Shown piece after piece: positions 1-9,134 of a stretch of DNA of 64,000 bases. A model generated the notes under the pieces. It ran no database searches and was not told where the DNA came from. It saw nothing but the letters and a program-made list of their open reading frames with translations. The DNA comes from Brachybacterium huguangmaarense (lineage in GTDB: Bacteria > Actinomycetota > Actinomycetes > Actinomycetales > Dermabacteraceae), in assembly GCF_025725725.1 (NCBI RefSeq), contig NZ_CP107020.1:806001-870000 (forward strand), in the 5' to 3' direction. Numbering within the stretch: position 1 is the first letter of the stretch; every line of letters begins with the position of its first letter. Position numbers and translations under genes: made by a program.

Positions 1-3000
1 GGGGTCATGATGTCTGAGCCGATCGCCGTTGGTGCTCCCCGCGCGAGCGGGGATGAGCCGGAGGGACCCTGACCCCGCTACGCAGGGAGTATGTGCTCCC
101 CGCGCGAGCGGGGATGAGCCGCCGACGGGTTGACCCTGACGGCCGAGGTGGAGGTGCTCCCCGCGCGAGCGGGGATGAGCCGTCGTCGCTCGAGGGCCCG
201 AACAGCAGCAGACCGTGCTCCCCGCGCGAGCGGGGATGAGCCGAGCTTTGAGCCGAAGCCCCTCTTGGATGCGGTGTGCTCCCCGCGCGAGCGGGGATGA
301 GCCGCCGTTCATCTCGGACACGGTGCCGTTCTTCCCGTGCTCCCCGCGCGAGCGGGGATGAGCCTCCGGATACGACTTGTACAGCAGGTACCCGGACGTG
401 CTCCCCGCGCGAGCGGGGATGAGCCGAGTAGATGCCTTCATCGAGACGACTTCGTTGGGTGCTCCCCGCGCGAGCGGGGATGAGCCCCGGCTCATCCTCG
501 CAACTGCGGGGCTCACACTGTGCTCCCCGCGCGAGCGGGGATGAGCCCGTGCCCGACTCGCCGCTGCGCGACCCGATCGAGTGCTCCCCGCGCGAGCGGG
601 GATGAGCCGACGTCGCATCCCGGATCAGCCACTCACCACACGTGCTCCCCGCGCGAGCGGGGATGAGCCCACGGACCGGCATCGTCATGCGTGTTTCCTA
701 CAGTGCTCCCCGCGCGAGCGGGGATGAGCCCTCCGGCAGCTCGACCCGTGACGCGATCGACCGGTGCTCCCCGCGCGAGCGGGGATGAGCCTGCCACCGA
801 CCTGCTGGCCCCCGAAGCGGACCGGTGCTCCCCGCGCGAGCGGGGATGAGCCCCACATGATGTCAGCGGCCGCACCACGCAGGGCGGTGCTCCCCGCGCG
901 AGCGGGGATGAGCCCGGGTAGGGGCGGGTGCTGTACTTGACGGTGATGTGCTCCCCGCGCGAGCGGGGATGAGCCGCCCCCGACGAAGGTCGAGGGCGGG
1001 GGCGGTGGGTGCTCCCCGCGCGAGCGGGGATGAGCCGTGAGTGCATGGCGGTCCAGTCGGGGTGAGTGAGTGCTCCCCGCGCGAGCGGGGATGAGCCGCG
1101 GGTCCACCGGGAGACGGCCGAGGACTTCAAGTGCTCCCCGCGCGAGCGGGGATGAGCCGATGATGTCGCGCGACCTCCGCAAGACCGTCATGTGCTCCCC
1201 GCGCGAGCGGGGATGAGCCGCTCCACGTCAGAGCCGGCCCATTCCTCGGTGAGTGCTCCCCGCGCGAGCGGGGATGAGCCCCGACGTCGACGACCGCACC
1301 TACTCGAAGCAGGGTGCTCCCCGCGCGAGCGGGGATGAGCCCACCGTGGTCGATGCCGCCCTTGTCGATGACCTGTGCTCCCCGCGCGAGCGGGGATGAG
1401 CCCGGTCGCGATCAACGACCGCACCGCCCTCTACAGTGCTCCCCGCGCGAGCGGGGATGAGCCCAGTAAATCGGCTGGTAAACGGCATTTTGTAGCGTGC
1501 TCCCCGCGCGAGCGGGGATGAGCCGTCCTGCCCGATGGTGACCTGCAGCGTGTAGGAGTGCTCCCCGCGCGAGCGGGGATGAGCCGTGTTCAAGCGCCTC
1601 GGCGCCCTGGAGACCCCCGTGCTCCCCGCGCGAGCGGGGATGAGCCGGAACCGCCACCATGGCCGCCCTCTACGATCACGTGCTCCCCGCGCGAGCGGGG
1701 ATGAGCCGGTCCAGCCCCTCAGCGAGCAGGAGACCAACGCGTGCTCCCCGCGCGAGCGGGGATGAGCCGAAGTCCGATGTGGCTGCTTACGGCACCACGC
1801 CGTGCTCCCCGCGCGAGCGGGGATGAGCCGCCGTTCATCAGCGACTCAGTCCCGTTCTTCCCGTGCTCCCCGCGCGAGCGGGGATGAGCCGGTTGGCGCC
1901 ATTGGGGCGGGCGTCGCTATCGGGTGCTCCCCGCGCGAGCGGGGATGAGCCCCCGATGGCATGGAGCACCGGTGATCTGATCACGTGCTCCCCGCGCGAG
2001 CGGGGATGAGCCTCTTGTTCCACGCGTGACTGATACTGTCCTTCAGTGCTCCCCGCGCGAGCGGGGATGAGCCCGCGGCCCCGCACGCGTGACACTGCCA
2101 CATGTCGTGCTCCCCGCGCGAGCGGGGATGAGCCCGCGACGGTCGAGGGCGCCCCGGGGAAGTATTGGTGCTCCCCGCGCGAGCGGGGATGAGCCGGCTA
2201 CAAGAACACGTTCAACGTCGAAGAGACGGTGCTCCCCGCGCGAGCGGGGATGAGCCGTCGCGGCGGAGTTCTACCAGGCGCCGCGTTCGGTGCTCCCCGC
2301 GCGAGCGGGGATGAGCCTCCCTGGACGGTGAGCCCCGTCCAGTTCGGCTGGTGCTCCCCGCGCGAGCGGGGATGAGCCGTGTTCAAGCGCCTCGGCGCCC
2401 TGGAGACCCCCGTGCTCCCCGCGCGAGCGGGGATGAGCCGCCGGTAGGGATGACGCCGGCGGCTGTCCAGGTGTGCTCCCCGCGCGAGCGGGGATGAGCC
2501 CAGACTGATCCCCTGCCGCGCGAGTGCAACTCAGTGCTCCCCGCGCGAGCGGGGATGAGCCGAGGTCATCGACAAGGGCCTGTCCCCGAAGGCAGTGCTC
2601 CCCGCGCGAGCGGGGATGAGCCGCGCGAAGCCCTGTACGGGGCGTGGGGGAGGTCGTGCTCCCCGCGCGAGCGGGGATGAGCCCCGGGGGGCGATCAGTG
2701 CTGGCGGCTCGATCGAGTGCTCCCCGCGCGAGCGGGGATGAGCCGTCGAGACGCGGTGGAAGAGCCTCCTGGATGAAGTGCTCCCCGCGCGAGCGGGGAT
2801 GAGCCCTAACGTCCCCGTAAACCACTGAACGATCACAGGTGCTCCCCGCGCGAGCGGGGATGAGCCCACGTTAGTGAGCTTGTCACCAATCGCGCTTGCA
2901 TGCTCCCCGCGCGAGCGGGGATGAGCCCAACCCGTTCATGCCCGAAGCGCGACGCGAACCGTGCTCCCCGCGCGAGCGGGGATGAGCCCCTCGGCGCATC

Positions 3001-6000
3001 CATGGGGCTCGCCCCCGCCGAGTGCTCCCCGCGCGAGCGGGGATGAGCCTCCGCCGGGGAAAATGATGACGGTGGTTGGGGTGTGCTCCCCGCGCGAGCG
3101 GGGATGAGCCCTGGCGATGGCCGCCGCGTCGTACCAGGACGTGGTGCTCCCCGCGCGAGCGGGGATGAGCCCACGGACGGGTACGTGAACGCTCTCGTCG
3201 TCACGTGCTCCCCGCGCGAGCGGGGATGAGCCCATGGCGCAATGTCAAACCGGCCTACTCGTCAGGTGCTCCCCGCGCGAGCGGGGATGAGCCGGATCCT
3301 GGGCGGCCTTCTGTTCGGGCTGGGCGGTGCTCCCCGCGCGAGCGGGGATGAGCCGGCGTCGCGGGCGTCGCGCACACCTTGGTCGGCGTGCTCCCCGCGC
3401 GAGCGGGGATGAGCCGGCTCCCGACATCACGTCAAGGGCGGGGCGGGGGTGCTCCCCGCGCGAGCGGGGATGAGCCGGCGGACGTGCAGATCCTCCGGGA
3501 CGAGACGCTGTGCTCCCCGCGCGAGCGGGGATGAGCCCGCAGCCGACACAGACGAGGTTCCTGCTGATGGGTGCTCCCCGCGCGAGCGGGGATGAGCCGG
3601 TCCTTGGGTGGCGGCCCGGCATGCGCCCCCTGTGCTCCCCGCGCGAGCGGGGATGAGCCCCCGTCAAGCTGGATACGACGAGCGAGCGTATCGTGCTCCC
3701 CGCGCGAGCGGGGATGAGCCCAACGGGGCGTGGAAGCGGATCCGCGAGATCACGTGCTCCCCGCGCGAGCGGGGATGAGCCGTGGACGTCGATGCCCTGC
3801 TCGGTGGTGCGGTGGTGCTCCCCGCGCGAGCGGGGATGAGCCCTTGCCGCCCTGGGCCTTCACGGGGGTCCCGGAGTGCTCCCCGCGCGAGCGGGGATGA
3901 GCCGTCCACGTTCTGCGTGAACTTGTACTCGCCGTAGTGCTCCCCGCGCGAGCGGGGATGAGCCGCTCGGCTCCTGCCCCCGGACCGTGCGCACCAGGTG
4001 CTCCCCGCGCGAGCGGGGATGAGCCCTCGGCCGCCGTCTCACGTATCTGCTTCGCGATGTGCTCCCCGCGCGAGCGGGGATGAGCCCAGGTAGAGAGCCC
4101 CAGCCAGAAGCGTGACCCCGTGCTCCCCGCGCGAGCGGGGATGAGCCCGGCGGTAACGCGCCGGCGTGGCCGACCTTCCTGTGCTCCCCGCGCGAGCGGG
4201 GATGAGCCCGCCTCCGTGCTCGACGTCGCCCGGCTGCTCGGGTGCTCCCCGCGCGAGCGGGGATGAGCCCTGGCCTGGGCGGACGGGAGGTCGGTCTGTG
4301 CGGTGCTCCCCGCGCGAGCGGGGATGAGCCCACCGTCGTCCATGACGAAATCCTCCGCGAGTCGTGCTCCCCGCGCGAGCGGGGATGAGCCGGACGCCTT
4401 CACGGTGCTTCCTTCTACCCAGCCGTGCTCCCCGCGCGAGCGGGGATGAGCCGGTCCTGCAGATCGACGGGACCGGCCAGGAGCGGTGCTCCCCGCTCGA
4501 GCGGGGATGAGCCGTTGACGATCAGCCAGAGGATGATGACGGTGATGTGCTCCCCGCGCGGGCGGGGATGAGCCCGCGAACGAGCACGAGGCACCGCAAG
4601 CGAACGCGTGCTCCCCGCGCGAGCGGGGATGAGCCGGACAAGGCCGGGTTCGTGGTCGATGTTCTCTCGTGCTCCCCGCGCGAGCGGGGATGAGCCCCGG
4701 CGCGACGTGCGCTGCGACTTGCCCTCCTGGTGCTCCCCGCGCGAGCGGGGATGAGCCGATGCCGGAGGACGCGGGCGACGGCTGCCCCTGGTGCTCCCCG
4801 CGCGAGCGGGGATGAGCCCTGCGAGAGGGACTTCATGAGCTTGAGCCAGTCGTGCTCCCCGCGCGAGCGGGGATGAGCCTTGATCGTGCCCTTGAACGAC
4901 GGGCCGGTGTCAGTGCTCCCCGCGCGAGCGGGGATGAGCCGTTGCGCCTGAACGTCTGCGGATTTCAGCATCTGTGCTCCCCGCGCGAGCGGGGATGAGC
5001 CCCACTTCGCCGAAAGCCTCCACCTCGCGTTCATGTGCTCCCCGCGCGAGCGGGGATGAGCCCTGGCAGGACGCAGCAGAGGCGGGGCCGTCCTCGTGCT
5101 CCCCGAGCGAGCGGGGATGAGCCGTGTCGTGAACTGCGCGACAGACGTCACCGGCAGTGCTCCCCGCGCGAGCGGGGATGAGCCGGCTCATTGAACAGCG
5201 TTAGCCGGCGCCCCGCAGTGCTCCCCGCGCGAGCGGGGATGAGCCGACCGAGACGCTCCACGTGATCCGTGAGGTCTCGTGCTCCCCGCGCGAGCGGGGA
5301 TGAGCCAAGACCCTCGACTTCAGCTCGCTGTCGGGCTTCGTGCTCCCCGCGCGAGCGGGGATGAGCCCAACCCACGAAACAACTCTGAGCCTCGGCACAC
5401 GTGCTCCCCGCGCGAGCGGGGATGAGCCGTCCGCGTCGTCGGCCGCGATCCAGTCCTTCTTGTGCTCCCCGCGCGAGCGGGGATGAGCCCCGTTCGCCTG
5501 GGTAGTACTGGGCGAAGTCCGCGTGCTCCCCGCGCGAGCGGGGATGAGCCTATGCCACGACTCCCACAGCGACATCGGCGGGGGTGCTCCCCGCGCGAGC
5601 GGGGATGAGCCGGACCGCCGCGATACCGCGGAGGCCACGGAGTAGTGCTCCCCGCGCGAGCGGGGATGAGCCTAGACGCAAGCCGCTGATGGGCGCGGCC
5701 CCTCGGTGCTCCCCGCGCGAGCGGGGATGAGCCCTGGTGGGACACGATGCCGTCTACGGGCGTGCCGTGCTCCCCGCGCGAGCGGGGATGAGCCCTTCTC
5801 ATCGCTCAGCGCATCTCGCTCAGCAGCGTGCTCCCCGCGCGAGCGGGGATGAGCCGAAGAGCTCGGGGTCGACGTCGAGGCACTGCGAGTGCTCCCCGCG
5901 CGAGCGGGGATGAGCCCTCATGATCCGTCTCCTGTCTTGTGTGGGGTGGGTGCTCCCCGCGCGAGCGGGGATCAGCCGACGTCGCCCTCGAGACCGCCGT

Positions 6001-6175
6001 CAGCGGACTCGTGCTCCCCGCGCGAGCGGGGATGAGCCCTGGCCGGAGATCATCACCGAGCAGAGATCATCACCGAGCAGTACGAGAAGTGCTCCCCGCG
6101 CGCGGGGGGATGAGCCCTCGTAGAGCTCGGAACCCATGTTGAGTGTTGTGCTCCCCGCCCGAGCGTGGGCCGGCC
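1..6175 (+). CRISPR. Type I-E CRISPR array, trailer-side portion, about 101 repeats
   Basis: A 28-nt repeat starting GTGCTCCCCGCGCGAGC and ending GGGGATGAGCC recurs every 61 nt from position 32, so spacers are 33 nt (one of 34 at 853-886). I count 101 repeats (the last degenerate) and 100 complete spacers; bases 1-31 are the 3' end of another spacer, so the array starts left of the window. The repeat matches the E. coli-type (I-E) consensus on the plus strand. Repeats decay at the right end (5950, 6089, 6148), as expected for the trailer, so the leader and newest spacers should be to the left. Isolated repeat variants lie at 2900, 4486, 4547 and 5096. The array would be transcribed rightwards and cut by Cas6e into crRNAs; no cas gene is present here. 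Open reading frames across it are artefacts of the repeat. Confidence 0.98.
6148..6175 (+). repeat. Degenerate terminal CRISPR repeat
   Basis: The last repeat-like unit starts with GTGCTCCCCGCCCGAGCG but diverges completely over its last ten bases. It follows a short 31-nt spacer. The two units before it are also altered (G to C near the 3' end at 5950-5977; the loop region changed at 6089-6116). Progressive decay at one end marks the trailer side of the array. Confidence 0.85.
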
Positions 6176-6363
6176 CACCAGCCTCAACCACCCTCGACGT
6201 GGCGAAGCATTCCCGCCTGAGCGAGGACACACCGCAGCCTCGATCCGGCTACGGCACCCAGCCCTGCCCTGTTCCCCACGCGCACCCGGGCACACCTATG
6301 CGCAACAGGGAAGGCTTTGGCACAGCACACGGCAGCGAAGGACTCCGGAGCACCACTCCGCGG

Positions 6364-6948
6364 TCAGACAGCGCCATCGAACTCGGCGCCACTCTGCGCA
6401 CAGCCAGGCTCGATCCACCCCGCCACCGAGAGGATCTCGCGCGCGATGTCGCTCACGGAACGTCCGTCCGTGTGGACGCGATGCGCGGTGCTCTCGGCGT
6501 CGAGTCGTGCAACCGCCTGCCGGCTGCGCTCGATGTGCTCGTCCAGCGCAGAGCCGATCTCGCGCTGCCCCAGGCGCTGGGCCGCCGTCTCGTCGCTCGC
6601 GGTGAGGAGCACACCGAACGGCCGGAGATCGGTGCCGAGGGTGACGGCGAGCGTGGGGATCTCGAGCACGGAGACCGTGTTGGTGAAGATGAGACGTGAG
6701 TACCCGATCGCGCGATAGTTCGCCCACATGGCCGCGAGATTCCGCTCCGCGAGGTCGATGCCCTGTCGCCACGGCTCCGGATGCGCCTGGTCGAGGTTGT
6801 CCCCCTCGATCACGGCGTGCCGGATGTCCGCGCGTGCCAGGATGCGCGATGCCTCGGCCGCCACGGAGGTCTTGCCGACCCCCGATCGACCGCCGAGGAT
6901 GATGACATCGGTATGGGTCTCTGCGAGCACCCGGACATCGTCGCCCAT
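6364..6948 (-). CDS. P-loop kinase-like ATPase (AAA/zeta-toxin/APS-kinase type fold)
   Basis: The 194-residue product has a Walker A motif GGRSGVGKTS at about residues 19-28, followed by an acidic segment (VIEGDNLDQ) where small-molecule kinases such as adenylylsulfate and gluconate kinases bind their acceptor, and a basic, helical C-terminal part with a possible lid (AAQRLGQRE). This supports an ATP-dependent phosphotransferase of the P-loop kinase group; the substrate cannot be told. A GGAG lies 8 nt before the ATG. The gene sits 190 bp beyond the CRISPR trailer and reads towards the array. It does not resemble any Cas protein, so the neighbourhood is probably incidental. Confidence 0.75.
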   Translation of the reverse strand: MGDDVRVLAETHTDVIILGGRSGVGKTSVAAEASRILARADIRHAVIEGDNLDQAHPEPWRQGIDLAERNLAAMWANYRAIGYSRLIFTNTVSVLEIPTLAVTLGTDLRPFGVLLTASDETAAQRLGQREIGSALDEHIERSRQAVARLDAESTAHRVHTDGRSVSDIAREILSVAGWIEPGCAQSGAEFDGAV

Positions 6949-7176
6949 CGCGAGCTCCGAGACAGCCCGATATTCACCTCTCCCTCCGGCTTGCCGTCAG
7001 CTCGAGGACACCTCGGGCCCCTCGCCGCGTCCAGGACGAGAACGAGGGCGACGGCGCTCACGAGCGCCGCTGCGAAAAGGAAGAGCACCACGGCAGGACG
7101 GCGCGGACCGGTCGCGACCTCGCCGCACCGGCGGCTCGCCCGGCCCCGGCCACGGCCCCACGCACGATGGATGAGC

Positions 7177-7218
7177 CCGCTGGCGGACCATCGCCGGCCG
7201 AACACGGTCCGTCAGCAG
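7177..7218. repeat. 42-bp palindromic repeat, copy 1
   Basis: Left arm CCGCTGGCGGACC, a 16-nt loop, right arm GGTCCGTCAGCAG. The arms pair with two mismatches, both G-U compatible in RNA. The loop is 15/16 identical to that of copy 2 at 7270. Confidence 0.8.
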
Positions 7219-7269
7219 ACTCGAGCTACCCGTGACCTGCCAGCCCCCGGGCACATCCGAAGTAAGAGC

Positions 7270-7311
7270 CCGCTGGCGGACCATCGCCGGCCGACCACGG
7301 TCCCCCAGCGG
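7270..7311. repeat. 42-bp palindromic repeat, copy 2
   Basis: Left arm CCGCTGGCGGACC, a 16-nt loop, right arm GGTCCCCCAGCGG, one mismatch. It lies about 60 bp downstream of the transporter gene that ends at 7368 on the minus strand, so it could act as that gene's terminator; the family also occurs at 10550. Confidence 0.8.
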
Positions 7312-7367
7312 ACTCATAGCCCCGGGCCCGAACGCCCCCTCAGGCGCCCTCCGCCCGTCCCAACCCC

Positions 7368-8900
7368 TCACCGCCCCGTCGCGTCGAGCGCCTCTCCCTC
7401 GGCCGCGACGGCCTCGGCGCCGTAGTCCGACGGCTCGGACTCGGGGATCTCGGTGCCGTGCAGGGAGGCGCCCGCGGTCTCCTTGAGCGTGAACAGGGCG
7501 ATGATGCCGATCATGCACGAGGCCATCATGTAGACGGCCGGGAACTCGAGGAACCCGGTCGCGCTCACGACGCCCTCGTTGATCATCGCGGCGGTGCCGC
7601 CGAAGATCGAGGTCACGACGTTGTAGGTGACGGCGAAGCCCGCGAACCGCACCTGCGCGGGGAACATCGCCGGGAACGTCGCGGAGATCGTCGAGAGCTG
7701 CGGGATGTACACGAGGCCCAGCACCGCGAAGGCGAGGATCGCGAGCGCGAAGCTCACGCCCATGAGCATGTACATCGGCAGGGCGAGCAGGAGCAGGCCG
7801 ATCAGGGAGAACGCCCACATCTTCTTGCGCCCGATGCGGTCGGACAGGCCGCCGCAGAACGGGATCAGCGCCATCATGGCGAGCTGTCCGATGAGCACCA
7901 CGATCAGCGAGCGGTCCTGGGCCAGGCCGATCTTGGTCTCGAGGTAGGCCGGCATGTACGTCAGCAGCGTGTAGTTCACGATGTTCAGCGGGATCACCAG
8001 TCCGGACATGGTGAGGATCGGCCGCCAGTACTCGCGCAGCAGATTCTTCAGGCCGCCGACGGCGCTCTCCTGGGCCTCACCCTCGTCCTCGAGCTCCTGG
8101 AAGACAGGCGTGTCCTCGAGGCGCGAGCGCAGGTAGAGGCCGATCGCGCCGAGCGGGAGGGCCACGAAGAACGGCAGGCGCCAGCCCCAGTCCATCATCG
8201 CGTCCTCGCCAAGCACGGCCTGCAGGGTCAGCACCACGACGGTGCCGAGGGCGAAGCCGCCCAGGGTGCCGAACTCGAGGAAGCTGCCGTAGCGGCCGCG
8301 CCTCTTGTCGGGCGCGTACTCGGCCATGAACGTCGCGGCGCCGCCGTACTCGCCGCCCGTGGAGAAGCCCTGGACGAGCCGCAGCACGGCCAGCAGGATC
8401 GGCGCGAGCACCCCCACGCTCTCGTAGGTGGGCAGCACGCCGATGAGGAACGTCGCGGCCGACATCAGGATGATCGTGAGCGCGAGGACGTGCTTGCGCC
8501 CGATGCGGTCGCCGAGCGGGCCCCACACGAAGCCGCCGAAGGGGCGGGCGACGAACGAGATGGCGAGGAAGGCGAACGTCCAGAACAGGGCGCTCGCGCT
8601 CCCCGGCGGGAAGAAGTGCTGGGCGATGTACACGCTGACCACGGCGTAGGCGCCGTAGTCGTACCACTCGGTCGCGTTGCCCATCGCCGAGGCGGCCACG
8701 GCCTTGCGGATCGTGCGGCGGTCCGGCAGCTCGTGGAAGGGGATCTGCCCGTCGTGGCCCTCGACGATCGCGGTCGCCTCGTCGCTGAGGTCGGTGGTGT
8801 CGAAGCCGCCCTCGGCAGGCGGTGCGGCGGGGGCGGGGATGCCGGGGTCGCCGGTCCCCCGGTCGGTCGGATGGGCGGGGCCGTTCGCAGGTGGCGTCAC
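7368..8900 (-). CDS. MHS-family MFS transporter (ProP/ShiA-like symporter)
   Basis: A major facilitator of about 510 residues with twelve predicted membrane helices after a roughly 60-residue hydrophilic N-terminus. It carries the metabolite:H+ symporter signatures: EWYDYGAY at the start of helix 1, DRIGRKH between helices 2 and 3, GFSTGGEYGGAATFMAEY in helix 4 and DRIGRKK in the second half. These match ProP/ShiA-type symporters of compatible solutes or organic acids; the substrate is not determined by sequence. I chose the GTG at 8898-8900, preceded by GGAG at short spacing; an ATG further upstream (9075-9077) would add about 59 arginine-rich residues and looks non-coding. Expressed alone; the downstream gap carries two hairpin repeats. 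Confidence 0.9.
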   Translation of the reverse strand: MTPPANGPAHPTDRGTGDPGIPAPAAPPAEGGFDTTDLSDEATAIVEGHDGQIPFHELPDRRTIRKAVAASAMGNATEWYDYGAYAVVSVYIAQHFFPPGSASALFWTFAFLAISFVARPFGGFVWGPLGDRIGRKHVLALTIILMSAATFLIGVLPTYESVGVLAPILLAVLRLVQGFSTGGEYGGAATFMAEYAPDKRRGRYGSFLEFGTLGGFALGTVVVLTLQAVLGEDAMMDWGWRLPFFVALPLGAIGLYLRSRLEDTPVFQELEDEGEAQESAVGGLKNLLREYWRPILTMSGLVIPLNIVNYTLLTYMPAYLETKIGLAQDRSLIVVLIGQLAMMALIPFCGGLSDRIGRKKMWAFSLIGLLLLALPMYMLMGVSFALAILAFAVLGLVYIPQLSTISATFPAMFPAQVRFAGFAVTYNVVTSIFGGTAAMINEGVVSATGFLEFPAVYMMASCMIGIIALFTLKETAGASLHGTEIPESEPSDYGAEAVAAEGEALDATGR

Positions 8901-9120
8901 GATTCTCCGTCGGGTCGAGCGCGCGACGCGACTCGGGTGGAGGCGTCGGCGCGAGATGGTCTTCCGGTCCTGAAGCCGTTCCACGGTAGGCAGTCGAACC
9001 CGGTCCCGCCACCTGTCACATGCCGACATGCGCCGCGAGAGGCACCGTCGCCGCAGGTCAGAGGCGACCTTGAACAAATCCCGACCACGGCCCGCCCACG
9101 GGCGAGGACGATCACTCTCC

Positions 9121-9134
9121 TAGAGTGGGCATCA
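9121..9134 (+). promoter_or_regulatory. Leaderless promoter -10 element of the M20 peptidase gene
   Basis: TAGAGT at 9121-9126 lies 7 nt before the ATG at 9134. There is no convincing Shine-Dalgarno sequence, so transcription probably starts at or next to the start codon. Confidence 0.55.

Larger units (their letters stand above)
6949..7367. other. Intergenic region with two palindromic repeats
   Basis: This 419-bp gap between two minus-strand genes holds two 42-bp hairpin repeats (7177-7218 and 7270-7311). A minus-strand open frame crossing 7090-7010 encodes one hydrophobic stretch that could be a membrane helix, but it has no good start and runs out of frame into the kinase-like gene, so I do not call it a gene. 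It could be the remnant of a small membrane protein. Confidence 0.5.

Noticed and set aside
5..5802. Many overlapping minus-strand open frames of 60-230 codons across positions 5-5802
   Set aside because: They are translations of the CRISPR repeat (61-nt period gives recurring short peptides such as LIPARAGST and GSSPLARGA in rotating frames) and have no independent support.
6364..6948. The kinase-like gene as a CRISPR-associated gene
   Set aside because: It is at the trailer end, has no Cas-like motif, and is a P-loop kinase type found in many contexts.
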